Assembly: GCF_900091525.1 (NCBI RefSeq)
Contig: NZ_FMCU01000002.1
Location: forward strand, 124,001-188,000
DNA: 64,000 nucleotides
Direction of reading: 5' to 3'
Source of the DNA: Micromonospora matsumotoense
GTDB taxonomy: Bacteria > Actinomycetota > Actinomycetes > Mycobacteriales > Micromonosporaceae
The position numbers and the translations under genes are program-made. The first letter of the stretch is position 1, and each line of letters opens with the position of its first letter. The notes under the pieces were generated by a model. It had not been told where the DNA came from and searched no databases. It saw nothing but the letters and a program-made list of their open reading frames with translations. This document shows positions 1 to 12,625 of this stretch, in pieces.

Positions 1-479
1 ACGGGCGGGCTGACGACGTCACCGACCGGTGAGGTCGGCTCGGGGTGAGTGAGCGGGTGGCGCGCCAGCTGTCCTCCCCGTCCGTCACGAACCGCCCGGC
101 GGCGAAGCCGGTGGGCCTGTCGGTCGAGTGAATCGTTGACGTCATCAGCTCGAAAGGACCCGAACAGCACCCATCTGGCCCTGCTCCCGGCGGGTTCCCG
201 CACCCGGGTGGTAGCCAGGCCAGGGCAGTGAGGAGCGGGCAGTGGAGGAACGGGCCGTGAGGAACGGGCGGTGAGGAGTGGGGCCGTGAGGAACGGGCGG
301 TGAGGAGTGGGGCGGTGAGGAGTGGGGCGGTGAGGAGTGGGGCGGTGAGGTGAGGGGGAAGTGAGGAGTGGGGCAGCGGCGAGCGGGTGAGCCGGGAGCT
401 AGCCGGGTTGGTGCGGCTCAGGTGCCCCGCAGGCACTTCCGCCGGCAGCAGGTGGGACCCCGGCCGACCCGTGGCCGGG
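1..479. other. Gene-poor left edge
   Basis: I see no convincing coding sequence here. The short open frames have arginine/proline-rich, non-protein-like translations and no ribosome binding site. The first bases may lie downstream of a gene outside the window. The notable content is a run of imperfect tandem repeats at about 228-376 and an 8-base palindrome TGACGTCA at about 135-142. Confidence 0.6.
228..376. repeat. Imperfect 15-base tandem repeat
   Basis: Units related to GGTGAGGAGTGGGGC recur about nine times, with variants such as GGTGAGGAACGGGC. The best block is 286-350, where three copies are identical. It lies downstream of the minus-strand VOC gene. It is non-coding and probably a slippage-prone minisatellite; I see no functional signal in it. 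Confidence 0.7.
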
Positions 480-878
480 TCAGGTCGGGTCGAGCGGGGC
501 GAAGAGGTCGATGCCGTTGCCGTCCGGGTCGTGCAGGATGGCGTACCGCTGGCCCCAGAAGGCGTCCCAGGGGGCGATCTCGCCGTGGAAGCCCGCCTCG
601 GTCAGCGCGGCCCAGTACCGGTCGACCTCGGCGGGGTCGGCGCAGCGGAAGGCGAGGCTGGCGCGCGGGCTGCCGCTGGGTGGCGTCCAGTCGGGGTGGA
701 AGCCACGCAGCATCGTCACGGTGTCCCAGGCCAGCCGCAGCCCACCCGGCAGGGCGACCTCGACGTGGTCCTCGTGGTCGGCGTCGGCGGGGATGTCCAG
801 CCCGAGCCGGCGGTAGAAGTCCAGGGTGCGGGCCATGTCGCTGACCGCGCTGCCGATGAGGTCGAACTGAGGCGTCAT
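480..878 (-). CDS. VOC superfamily (glyoxalase/bleomycin-resistance fold) protein
   Basis: A 132-residue cytosolic protein of the vicinal oxygen chelate superfamily, usual single-module length. The N-terminal FDLIGSAVSDMARTLDFYRRLG and the C-terminal YAILHDPDGNGIDLFAP are typical VOC strand-helix signatures. The substrate cannot be told: family members include glyoxalase I, antibiotic-binding proteins and dioxygenases. I chose the ATG at 878, where family similarity begins; the same frame stays open far upstream, but that part is a shadow of the methyltransferase gene. The gene is divergent from the small membrane-protein gene at 1068. Confidence 0.85.
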   Translation of the reverse strand: MTPQFDLIGSAVSDMARTLDFYRRLGLDIPADADHEDHVEVALPGGLRLAWDTVTMLRGFHPDWTPPSGSPRASLAFRCADPAEVDRYWAALTEAGFHGEIAPWDAFWGQRYAILHDPDGNGIDLFAPLDPT

Positions 879-1067
879 GCGGTCAGCGTAGGGCGGCACC
901 GACGCCGGGGTCTTGAACGGAACGGACCGGGCGGAGGGAACCATGTGCCCCTCGCGGGAGGACCGGACGACGTACGGTGTCCAGGGAGTAATCCGTCTTT
1001 CAGGTGCAAATGCCTCATCGTGGCGTACCTGTCGGCGGTCCATGACGGCGAGGGAAGGGAGCGGCCG

Positions 1068-1358
1068 ATGATGCACCTGGCCTACCTGGACGCGGGGTCC
1101 GGCAGTCTGATCGTGCAGGCGGTGGTCGGCGGAACGGCGGGCGCAGCGGTCGCCGCCAAGCTCTATTGGCGGCGGGTGGCCGCCCGGTTCCGCCGCCAGC
1201 CCTCGGCACCCGGCGAGGTCTCCCCGTCCGGCCGACCCATCGCGCAGGCCGAGGCCACCGCGACCGGGCGGCAGGCCACCGCGACCGAGCGGCAGTCTGC
1301 CGTACCGGCCGAGGCGACCCGGACCGAGCGGCAGCCGCGCCAGCCCGCCGGCAGCTGA
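1068..1358 (+). CDS. Small single-pass membrane protein
   Basis: A 96-residue protein. Residues about 4-30 form one hydrophobic Gly/Ala-rich segment (GSGSLIVQAVVGGTAGAAVAA) followed by basic residues (KLYWRR), then a Thr/Gln/Arg-rich tail with repeated ATATGRQ/ATATERQ-like units. The start follows a purine-rich GGGAAGGGA. The gene sits 15 bases before the methyltransferase start and probably heads a three-gene operon with it and the sulfatase-fold gene. I do not recognise a named function; it may be a membrane adaptor for the downstream enzymes. Confidence 0.7.
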   Translation: MMHLAYLDAGSGSLIVQAVVGGTAGAAVAAKLYWRRVAARFRRQPSAPGEVSPSGRPIAQAEATATGRQATATERQSAVPAEATRTERQPRQPAGS

Positions 1359-1373
1359 CGGGTGGGCGTACCG

Positions 1374-2795
1374 ATGACCGCCGCCGACCTCCGCATCCGG
1401 CCGGAACCCGGTTCCTTCCGCGATCCCGCCAACCGGGTCTTCCACCTGGGCGAACAGGTGCTGCGCGGGCTCGGCCCACAGGGCACCGCCGACTGGCAGG
1501 CCCTCGCGGCCAGCGGGTTCTTCGCCGCGCTGCTCGCCGAGGGCAAGGTCTGCGCCACCTCGGCGGTGGACCCGGCGACGCTGCCGGACACCGGGTGGAC
1601 CACGGTGCTGCGGCACGAGCGCATCCCGTTCGTCTCGCACCCGTACGAGTGGTCGTTCGGCATGCTGCGGGACGCCGCCCTGCTGCACCTGGAGATCCTG
1701 GGCCGGGCCCTGGAGGCGGGGTTCACCGTCAAGGACGGCTCGGCCTACAACCTCCAGTGGCGGGGGGCGATGCCGGTCTTCATCGACATCGGCTCGTTCA
1801 CGCCGTTGACCGAGGGCGAGCCGTGGGCCGGCTACCGGCAGTTCTGCCAGACCCTGCTCTATCCGTTGCTGCTCCAGGCCCACCTCGGGGTGGACTTCCA
1901 ACCCTGGCTGCGGGCCCGGGTCGACGGCATCACCCCGGATCAGCTACGACCGCTGTTCCGGGGCGTCCGCCGGCTGCTGCCCGGTGTGCCGACGCACGTG
2001 CACCTGCACGGCGCGATGCAGGCCCGGCACGCCGAGGCCAGCAGCAGCGCGGTCGCCGCCCAGCTGCGCGACGCGGGCTACTCCCGCCAGCTGGCCCTGG
2101 CCACCGTACGACGGCTGGCGCGGTTGGTCCGGCGGCTGGACCGGCGGGGCGGCGGCAGTCACTGGGTCGACTATCCGCGCACCTGCGGCTACACCACGGC
2201 GGACCGGGCCGCCAAGGAGAGCTTCGTCGAGGCGGCGGTGGCGGCGGGCGGCAGCACCCGGCTCGCGCTGGACCTGGGCGCCAACGACGGCCGGTACGCC
2301 CGGATCGCCGCCCGGCACGCCGCCCAGGTGGTCGCCGTCGAGCAGGACCCGGCGGTGGTCGACGCCCTCTACCGGGCGCTGCGTGCCGAGGGCGACCGGC
2401 GGATCCTGCCGCTGGTGATGGACCTGGCCGACCCGTCGCCCGGCGGCGGCTGGCGGGGCGTGGAGCGGGCCGGGTTCGCCGCCCGGGCCCACGCCGACGT
2501 GGTCCTCGCCCTCGCCGTGGTGCACCACCTAGCGATCGGCCACAACGTGCCGCTGCCCGAGGTGGTCGACCAGTTGGTCGGGTACGCCCGCCCCGGTGGC
2601 CGGCTGGTGGTGGAGTTCGTCGACCCGCAGGACCCGATGGCGCGGCGGCTGCTGGCGAACAAGCCGGCCGGGATCTTCCCCGACTACCGGCGCGACGAGT
2701 TCACCCGGCTGCTGAGCGCCCACTGCCGGATCGAACGCCAGCAGGACCTGCCCTCCGGCACCCGGACGCTCTACCAGGCGGTGGTGGGTGGCTGA
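1374..2795 (+). CDS. Class I SAM-dependent methyltransferase, two-domain
   Basis: A 473-residue protein. The C-terminal half is a Rossmann methyltransferase: motif I ALDLGANDGRYA is near residue 300, the acidic VAVEQDP follows, and VLALAVVHHLA lies near 376-388. The first 290 residues form a separate domain that includes a kinase-like stretch (VKDGSAYNLQW, FIDIGSF) near 115-140, as in NodU/NoeA-like methyltransferases. ATG 1374 is preferred over GTG 1362. The last 8 bases overlap the sulfatase-fold gene, so the two are probably translated together. The substrate is unknown; a cell-envelope glycan or lipid is a guess from the neighbour. Confidence 0.8.
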   Translation: MTAADLRIRPEPGSFRDPANRVFHLGEQVLRGLGPQGTADWQALAASGFFAALLAEGKVCATSAVDPATLPDTGWTTVLRHERIPFVSHPYEWSFGMLRDAALLHLEILGRALEAGFTVKDGSAYNLQWRGAMPVFIDIGSFTPLTEGEPWAGYRQFCQTLLYPLLLQAHLGVDFQPWLRARVDGITPDQLRPLFRGVRRLLPGVPTHVHLHGAMQARHAEASSSAVAAQLRDAGYSRQLALATVRRLARLVRRLDRRGGGSHWVDYPRTCGYTTADRAAKESFVEAAVAAGGSTRLALDLGANDGRYARIAARHAAQVVAVEQDPAVVDALYRALRAEGDRRILPLVMDLADPSPGGGWRGVERAGFAARAHADVVLALAVVHHLAIGHNVPLPEVVDQLVGYARPGGRLVVEFVDPQDPMARRLLANKPAGIFPDYRRDEFTRLLSAHCRIERQQDLPSGTRTLYQAVVGG

Positions 2796-4851
2796 GCCGG
2801 CCCTCATCAGTGCGCCGGTCCGGCGTCCGGCCTCCGTCGCGCCCACCGCGCCGGACGGGGCGCCCACCGCGGCCGGCTGGCGGGTCGAGCTGCGCCGGGC
2901 GGCAGAGGTGGTCGCCCTGGTCGGCCTGGCGGTCACCCAACCGTTGCTCGACGTGCTCGGGCGCAGCCCCGACTTCTTCCTGTTCCACCGGGCCACCAGC
3001 GGGGACGTCCTCACCCTGGTGGCGATGGTCGCGGTGCTGCCCGGTGCCGCCGTGGTGCTGCTCGGGGCGGCGACCCGGCTGGCCGGCGTCCGGGTCCGGG
3101 CCGTTGCCCACACCGTCGTCGTCGGGCTGCTGCTGGCCGGGCTGGCCGTGCAGGTGGGGAGGCAGGTGACGCCGCTGCGGGGCGTACCGCTGGTGGTGGT
3201 GGCGGTGCTGGTCGGGGCGGGTGGGGCGGTGGCGCACCGGCGTTGGTCGCTGCCCGGCCGGGTGTTGCGGGTGGCGGCTCTCGGACCGCTCGTCTTCGTC
3301 GGGTTGTTCCTGTTCGCCTCGCCGGCCTCGGCGGTGGTGCTGCCCCGTGCGCACGAGGGGGCCGCCGGGGTGGCCGGTCCGGGCTCGCACCCGCCGGTCG
3401 TCATGATCGTCCTGGACGAGTTGCCGCTGGTCTCGCTGCTCGGCCCGGACGGGCGGATCGACGCGACCCGCTACCCGAACTTCGCCGCGCTGGCCGGCGG
3501 CTCGACCTGGTACCGCAACGCCACCGGCGTCAGTGGCTGGACGCCGTACGCGCTGCCGGCCGTGCTGACCGGCCGCTACCCGTCGACGCCGGCCGCCCCG
3601 CACTACTCGCAGTACCCGGACAACCTCTTCACCGCCCTCGGCGGCCTGTACGACATCCGGGCGCAGGAGAGCATCACCCGGCTCTGCCCGCCCAGCCGCT
3701 GTGAGCAGCCGGTCGCCCCCGAGCAGGGGCTCGGCGTGCTGGTGCGGGAGAGCGGCGCGCTACTGGGCCGGATCGCCGCCCCGGTGGACAGCCGGGTCGA
3801 TCCGCAGGAGTCGTTCCGGGAGCAGACCGCCGCCGAGGTGGGCCTGGACGCCGCCGAACCGGTCCCGGCCGACCCGAAGTTCCGCTGGGACAGCCTCAAC
3901 GACAACCAGCCGGCCCGGTTCACCAACTTCCTGGCCGGCCTGCGTCAGTCCGACCGGCCGACCCTGCACTTCCTGCACCTGCTGATGCCGCACCCGCCGT
4001 GGGCGTACCTGCCGTCCGGGGCGCGCTACGAGGCGCCGGACGACCTGCCCAACGACGGCGCGGGGTGGGTGGACCTGGCGCGGGCCCGGCACCTGGCCCA
4101 GCTGCGCTACACCGACCGGTTGCTCGGCGAGACCCTGCGGACACTGCATGCCACCGGCCTGTACGACAGGTCGCTGGTCGTGCTCACCGCCGACCACGGG
4201 GTGAGTTTCCACCGGGACTGGCAGGGCCGGGGGATGGGCGCGATCACGCATGCGCCCGGCGAGGTGGCCTGGGTGCCGATGTTCGTCAAGGAGCCCGGTC
4301 AGCGGGCCGGCCGGGTCGACGACCGCAACTGGGAGCACGTCGACCTGCTGCCCACCATCGCCGACGAGGTGCACGTCCGGGTCCCGTGGCGGCTCGACGG
4401 CCGGTCGGCGAAGCAGCCGCCCCGCGACCGTGCCGAGAAGTACTTCTACGACCGGCCCGGTGAGCGGGTGGTCCTCTCCGGCGGGGTGCCGGCCCGGCCC
4501 GCCCCGTCCACTGCGCATCCGCTGGTCGGCACGACGGTGGGCGCGAAGCCGTCCGGCGGCACCGCCACGGTGGCGCACCTGGGCGCGTTCGACCACGTCG
4601 ATCCGGCGGCGGGGGAGCTGCCGGCCCTGGTGTGGGGCACCGTGCCGCGGCAGGTGCCCGACGGCACGCTGCTCGCGGTCGCCGTCAACGGCCGGATCGG
4701 TGCGGTGGTCCCGGTGGTGCCGAAGGATCAGGGCGGCCGCCGGTTCGCCGCGTTCCTCCCCGACGACCACCTGTTCCGGGCCGGAGCGAACCGGTTGGAC
4801 CTCTACCGGGTGGGCCCCGGTGGCGCACTGCGCCAATTGACCCTCTCCTAG
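2788..4851 (+). CDS. Membrane-anchored sulfatase/phosphoglycerol-transferase-like enzyme
   Basis: A 687-residue protein of the alkaline phosphatase superfamily. Residues about 35-190 hold four or five transmembrane helices. The extracytoplasmic catalytic domain starts near 205 with the metal-binding VVMIVLDELP, has GWTPYALPAVLTGRYP where sulfatases carry the nucleophile, and LTADHGVSF further on. There is no C/S-x-P-x-R formylglycine motif, so a Thr-based phospho- or phosphoglycerol transferase like LtaS is as likely as a sulfatase. The GTG start overlaps the methyltransferase stop by 8 bases. It is probably a cell-envelope modifying enzyme. Confidence 0.8.
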   Translation: MAEPALISAPVRRPASVAPTAPDGAPTAAGWRVELRRAAEVVALVGLAVTQPLLDVLGRSPDFFLFHRATSGDVLTLVAMVAVLPGAAVVLLGAATRLAGVRVRAVAHTVVVGLLLAGLAVQVGRQVTPLRGVPLVVVAVLVGAGGAVAHRRWSLPGRVLRVAALGPLVFVGLFLFASPASAVVLPRAHEGAAGVAGPGSHPPVVMIVLDELPLVSLLGPDGRIDATRYPNFAALAGGSTWYRNATGVSGWTPYALPAVLTGRYPSTPAAPHYSQYPDNLFTALGGLYDIRAQESITRLCPPSRCEQPVAPEQGLGVLVRESGALLGRIAAPVDSRVDPQESFREQTAAEVGLDAAEPVPADPKFRWDSLNDNQPARFTNFLAGLRQSDRPTLHFLHLLMPHPPWAYLPSGARYEAPDDLPNDGAGWVDLARARHLAQLRYTDRLLGETLRTLHATGLYDRSLVVLTADHGVSFHRDWQGRGMGAITHAPGEVAWVPMFVKEPGQRAGRVDDRNWEHVDLLPTIADEVHVRVPWRLDGRSAKQPPRDRAEKYFYDRPGERVVLSGGVPARPAPSTAHPLVGTTVGAKPSGGTATVAHLGAFDHVDPAAGELPALVWGTVPRQVPDGTLLAVAVNGRIGAVVPVVPKDQGGRRFAAFLPDDHLFRAGANRLDLYRVGPGGALRQLTLS

Positions 4852-5065
4852 GCTATCGCCGGCTTTCACCGCTTTTCCGCGTGCCGTCCCCGGCGTCCGG
4901 CTCCGGCCGTACCCCCGGTTCGGATCGGGTTTCCGCGCCGCAGGGTCGGGAATCGGGTGACGCATACCTCACCGCAGAACCACGGCGGGCGGTATCCCCG
5001 CGACCGCGATTACGGTAAAAGCGAAGGCAATTCAACGAAGATTCGCCGGCGAAGCGAGGAACCAC

Positions 5066-6349
<1,284 letters not shown>

Positions 6350-6363
6350 CCCCGGTCCCGACG

Positions 6364-6397
6364 AAGGCCGCCGACCCCGCTGGGGGTCGGCGGCCTT
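6364..6397. terminator. Bidirectional hairpin terminator after gltA
   Basis: A perfect 15-base inverted repeat (AAGGCCGCCGACCCC and its complement) with a 4-base loop, 14 bases past the citrate synthase stop and before the end of the converging GT4 gene. The A-rich and T-rich ends fit use in both directions. Confidence 0.85.
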
Positions 6398-6433
6398 CTC
6401 GCGTACGGGGGACCGGGCGTCGGGGTCCGGCGG

Positions 6434-7840
6434 TCAGCGCAGGCCGGCGGCGACGAGCAGGTTGCCGGCCGGGATCGGGGCGGTGACCCGGCCGGTCGCC
6501 ATCCGCTGCTCGGCCCGCTGCGCGGTGAACGCGGCGTCCCCGACGATCGCCGAGGCGTACGCCGCCGCGGTGCGCTGGGCGATCGCCGACCAGCCGTACT
6601 GCTCGTGCACCATGGCGCGGGCCCGGCGGGCGAGCACCCGGGCGCGGTCCCGGTCCGACAGCAGCGCGTGGACGGCCTCGGTGAGGTCGGCTGGGTCCTC
6701 CGGGGCGAAGGTCATCCCGGTCACCCCCGGCTCGACGATCTCGGCCAGCCCACCGGTCTCGGACACCGCGAGCGGCGCGCCGGCCGCCGCCCCCTCCAGG
6801 GCGACCATCCCGAACGGCTCGTAGATGCTGGGCACCGCGAAGCAGTCCGAGGCGGCCATCACGGCCGGCAGGTCGGTGCCGCCGAGGAAACCGGGCATGG
6901 CGACCGTGTCGCCCAACCCGAGCCGGTGCACCTCGGCCTCCAACTCCGCCTTGTACGGCCCGTCGCCGACGATCACCGCGCGCAGGCCGGGATGCCGGTC
7001 GCGCAGCCGGGGCAGGCCGGCGAGCAGGTGCTGGACGCCCTTCTCATAGACGAGCCGGCCGGCGAAGGTGACCAGCGGCCCGTCCCCGGCGAACCGGGCG
7101 CGGGCCGCGGTGACCGCCGAGGTCGGCACCTTCCAACGGTGCGGCTCGACCCCGTTGGGGACCACGTCGACCCGGCCGGTCGGCACGTCGAACAGCGCGC
7201 CGACCTCGTCGCGCATGTACCGGGAGCAGACGATGACCCGGCCGGACTCGGCGGCCAGCCACTGCTCGACGCCGTGGATGGTGCGGTTCATCTCGCCCGG
7301 CAGCCAGCCCTGGTGCCGGCCGGCCTCGGTCGCGTGGATGGTGCTGACCAGCGGCACGTCCAGGTGGGCGCGCAGCGTCATGGCGGTGTGCGCGACCAGC
7401 CAGTCGTGGGCGTGGATCACGTCGTACGCGCCGGACTCGGCGGCCCGCAGGGCGGCCCGGGTCAGCGTGTGGTTGAACGCCATCGTCCAGGCCAGCAGGG
7501 AGTCCGTGGCCAGCGGGAAGGTGACCGGGTCCTCGGCGGCCCGGACGATCCGCACGCCGTCGGCGTACTCCTCCAGCGGCGCGCCCTCGGTGTGCCGGGT
7601 GACGACGGTGACCTCGTGCCCGGCGGCGGCCAGCGCCACCGACAGGGCGTGCACGTGCCGGCCGAGCCCGCCCACCAGCACCGGCGGGTACTCCCAGGAG
7701 AGCATCAGGATGCGTCGGGTGCGCGGGGGCACGCCGGAGCCGCCGCCCTGCTGGGGGACCTGGGGCCGGAAGGTGGGGGTGGGCCGGCAGGTCCGGTCCA
7801 CAGCGGTCGCGAGCTGGTCGCTGACCCGCAGGGTGGTCAC
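6434..7840 (-). CDS. GT4 glycosyltransferase, glycogen-synthase-like
   Basis: A 468-residue GT-B fold enzyme. The N-terminal domain starts with LMLSWEYPPVLVGGLGRHV, the glycine loop of glycogen/starch synthase-like GT4 enzymes. The C-terminal domain has TFAGRLVYEKGVQHLL and the nucleotide-sugar motif PSIYEPFGMVALEGAAAG. The GTG start at 7840 is preceded by GGAG at good spacing; the longer ATG frame at 7870 is less likely. It is divergent from glgX-treY-treZ, which suggests it builds the alpha-1,4-glucan (as GlgA, or GlgM from ADP-glucose and glucose-1-phosphate) that those enzymes turn into trehalose. The donor is inferred. Confidence 0.85.
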   Translation of the reverse strand: MTTLRVSDQLATAVDRTCRPTPTFRPQVPQQGGGSGVPPRTRRILMLSWEYPPVLVGGLGRHVHALSVALAAAGHEVTVVTRHTEGAPLEEYADGVRIVRAAEDPVTFPLATDSLLAWTMAFNHTLTRAALRAAESGAYDVIHAHDWLVAHTAMTLRAHLDVPLVSTIHATEAGRHQGWLPGEMNRTIHGVEQWLAAESGRVIVCSRYMRDEVGALFDVPTGRVDVVPNGVEPHRWKVPTSAVTAARARFAGDGPLVTFAGRLVYEKGVQHLLAGLPRLRDRHPGLRAVIVGDGPYKAELEAEVHRLGLGDTVAMPGFLGGTDLPAVMAASDCFAVPSIYEPFGMVALEGAAAGAPLAVSETGGLAEIVEPGVTGMTFAPEDPADLTEAVHALLSDRDRARVLARRARAMVHEQYGWSAIAQRTAAAYASAIVGDAAFTAQRAEQRMATGRVTAPIPAGNLLVAAGLR

Positions 7841-8163
7841 ATCAATCTCCGTCCATGCGCACGCGATCACGCCGGCAGCGGTGACGGCGGGAGGGGGCGG
7901 TGGTGGGGGTGGCCGAGGGCCGAGGGGCGACGTGCCCGCGCGGGCGCGTCGCGTCTAGCAAAGGGCATCGGGCGGCCCGGCGCATCTCGAAAGGGCCTAT
8001 CGTGACGGACGACACCTGAAGGTGCGTGACCCCTCGGACGGGTGGAAGTCGGGGGCCGTCCGAACGGGTGGATTGACCGGCCCGGCCGCAGGGCATTAGC
8101 GGCGTGCGCCCGGCGGTCCCCGACTCGGCCGGTGTGCTCATGATCATGGGCCTAAGGAGCGAC
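7841..8163. promoter_or_regulatory. Divergent control region, GT4 / glgX
   Basis: A 323-base gap between two divergently transcribed alpha-glucan genes; no coding sequence is seen. A TTGACC at 8073-8078 followed by TTAGCG at 8096 is a weak candidate promoter for glgX. The SD-like AAGGAG lies just before ATG 8164. A near-direct repeat of the type ACGGGTGGA occurs at 8039 and 8064. I could not identify a defined operator. Confidence 0.45.
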
Positions 8164-10284
<2,121 letters not shown>

Positions 10285-10285
10285 C

Positions 10286-12625
10286 ATGCCCGCACAGCCC
10301 CCACCCGACTCGACGGCGACGGTCGGGTCGACGTACCGCATCCAGGTCCGACCCGGCTTCGACCTGGACACCACCGCCGAACTGGCCGACTGGCTCGCCG
10401 ACCTGGGCGTCAGCCACCTCTACAGCGCGCCGCTGCTCACCGCGACCCCCGGCTCCGCGCACGGCTACGACGTGGTCGACCACCGCGCGGTCAACCCGGA
10501 GCTGGGCGGGGAGGCCGGCCGGCAGCGGCTGGTCCGGGCGTTGCGGGCGGCCGGGCTGGGCCTGGTCGTCGACATCGTGCCCAACCACGCCGGGGTCGCC
10601 CAGCCGGCCGCCAACCCGGCCTGGTGGGACGTGCTGCGCCGGGGGCGGGCCTCGACGTACGCCGACTGGTTCGACGTCGACTGGGACCGGGGCCGGTTGC
10701 TGCTGCCGGTGCTCGCCGACAGCCCCGACGCGACCGACGATCTCAAGGTCGTCGACGGGGAGCTGCGCTACCACGAGCACCGGTTCCCGATCGCCGACGG
10801 CACCGCCGACGGCAGCCCGCGCGAGGTGCACGACCGGCAGCACTACGAGCTGGTCTCCTGGCGGCGCGGCGACGCCGAGCTGACGTACCGCCGGTTCTTC
10901 GCCGTGTCCGACCTGGCCGGGCTGCGGGTGGAGGACCCGGCGGTCTTCGACGCCACCCACGCCGAGGTGCTGCGCTGGGTGGCCGCCGGTGAGGTCGACG
11001 GCATCCGCGTCGACCACCCCGACGGCCTGCGCGACCCCGCCGGCTACCTGACCCGGTTGCGGGCCGCCGCCCCGCACGCCTGGCTGGTGGTGGAGAAGAT
11101 CCTGGAGTACGGCGAGGAGCTGCCGGACTGGCCGGTGCAGGGCACCACCGGCTACGACGCGCTGGCTGCGGTCTGCGGCCTGTTCGTCGACGGTCGGGCG
11201 GAGGGTGACTTCACCGCCCTCGACGCCCGGCTCACCGGCCGGCACACCTCCTGGCAGGACCTCACCCACACCACCAAGCACGAGGCCGCCACCCGGCTGC
11301 TCGCCGCCGAGCTGAGCCGGCTCGCCGCGCTCGCCCCCGACCTCGACCGGGACGCCACCCGGGCGGCCCTGGCCGAGCTGGCCGCCTGCTTCCCGGTCTA
11401 CCGGGGCTATCCGCCGCACGGGGCCCGGCACCTGGCCGCCGCCCGCGCCGAGGCCGGCCGCCGCCGGCCCGAGCTCACCGCCACCCTGGACGCGGTGACG
11501 GCGCTGCTGCGCCGCCCCGAGCATGAGCTGGCCGCCCGGTTCCCGCAGCTCACCGGCGCGGTGATGGCCAAGGGGGTGGAGGACACCGCCTACTACCGGT
11601 GGAGCCGGTTCGTCGCCCTGAACGAGGTCGGTGGCTCGCCCGCCCACTTCGGGGTGCCGCCGGCGGAGTTCCACCGGTTCGCCACCGCCCGACAGGTCCG
11701 CTGGCCGGCCAGCATGACCACGCTGTCCACCCACGACACCAAACGCGGCGAGGACGTCCGGGCCCGGCTCGCCGTGCTCGCCGAGCTGCCGGCCCGTTGG
11801 GCGGAGCAGGTCGGCGACTGGACGAAGCGGGCGCCGCTGGCCGATCCGGCCTTCGCCCACCTGCTGTGGCAGACCGCCGTGGGGGCCTGGCCGATCGACC
11901 GGGAGCGCCTGCACGCCTACGTCGAGAAGGCCGCCCGGGAGGCGTCGGCGTCGACGAGCTGGGCCGACCCCGACCCGGCCTTCGAGCACGACCTGCACGC
12001 CCTGGTCGACCGGATGTACGACGACCCGCAGTTGCATGCCGAGATCAGCGCGTTCGCCGCCGAGCTGACCCCGGCCGGCTGGTCCAACGCGCTCGGCCAG
12101 AAGCTGGTGCAGCTCGCCATGCCCGGGGTGCCGGACACCTACCAGGGCACCGAGTTGTGGGAGAACTCCCTGGTCGACCCGGACAACCGCCGCCCGGTCG
12201 ACTTCGCCGTACGCCGGGAGCTGCTGGCCCGGCTCGACGCCGGCTGGCGGCCGGCGGTGGCCGCCGACGGCGCGGCCAAGCTGCTGGTGGTCTCCCGCAC
12301 GCTGCGGCTGCGCCGGGACCACCCGGAGCTGTTCGACGGCTACCGTCCGGTCGCCGCGCACGGGCCGGCCGCCGGGCACGCGGTCGCCTTCGACCGGGGT
12401 GGCGCGATCGCGGTGGCGACCCGGCTGCCGGTGCGGCTGGCCCGCGACGGCGGCTGGCGCGGCACCGTGCTGTCGATGCCCGGCAACAGTGTTACCGACG
12501 TGTTCACCGGACGGGTCTACAGTGGTTCTGAGCTGCTCCTTCATGATCTGCTGAGCACCTACCCCGTCGCTCTCCTCGCGCCCACCCCCCTGGCTCCCAC
12601 CGACCCCGTGGAGGCTGCCGCATGA
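10286..12625 (+). CDS. treY: Maltooligosyltrehalose synthase TreY
   Basis: A 779-residue GH13 family enzyme that isomerises the reducing-end alpha-1,4 bond of maltodextrins to the alpha,alpha-1,1 bond. Signatures include STYRIQVRPGFDLDTTAELADWL at the start (first 19 residues typical of TreY), nucleophile Asp243 in GIRVDHPDGL, Glu270 in LVVEKIL and TLSTHDTKRGEDVRARL. Length fits the family (about 750-800). ATG follows the glgX stop by one base, and its end overlaps treZ by 4 bases (ATGA), so the three genes are translated as one unit. Confidence 0.96.
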   Translation: MPAQPPPDSTATVGSTYRIQVRPGFDLDTTAELADWLADLGVSHLYSAPLLTATPGSAHGYDVVDHRAVNPELGGEAGRQRLVRALRAAGLGLVVDIVPNHAGVAQPAANPAWWDVLRRGRASTYADWFDVDWDRGRLLLPVLADSPDATDDLKVVDGELRYHEHRFPIADGTADGSPREVHDRQHYELVSWRRGDAELTYRRFFAVSDLAGLRVEDPAVFDATHAEVLRWVAAGEVDGIRVDHPDGLRDPAGYLTRLRAAAPHAWLVVEKILEYGEELPDWPVQGTTGYDALAAVCGLFVDGRAEGDFTALDARLTGRHTSWQDLTHTTKHEAATRLLAAELSRLAALAPDLDRDATRAALAELAACFPVYRGYPPHGARHLAAARAEAGRRRPELTATLDAVTALLRRPEHELAARFPQLTGAVMAKGVEDTAYYRWSRFVALNEVGGSPAHFGVPPAEFHRFATARQVRWPASMTTLSTHDTKRGEDVRARLAVLAELPARWAEQVGDWTKRAPLADPAFAHLLWQTAVGAWPIDRERLHAYVEKAAREASASTSWADPDPAFEHDLHALVDRMYDDPQLHAEISAFAAELTPAGWSNALGQKLVQLAMPGVPDTYQGTELWENSLVDPDNRRPVDFAVRRELLARLDAGWRPAVAADGAAKLLVVSRTLRLRRDHPELFDGYRPVAAHGPAAGHAVAFDRGGAIAVATRLPVRLARDGGWRGTVLSMPGNSVTDVFTGRVYSGSELLLHDLLSTYPVALLAPTPLAPTDPVEAAA

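Noticed and set aside
879..1901. Upstream extension of the VOC frame
   Set aside because: Antisense to the methyltransferase gene with shadow composition; VOC similarity begins at ATG 878.
1166..3169. Long plus-strand frame (667 codons) over the methyltransferase
   Set aside because: Arg/Pro/Gly-rich translation, out of frame with the clear methyltransferase and sulfatase-fold genes; a GC-rich shadow.
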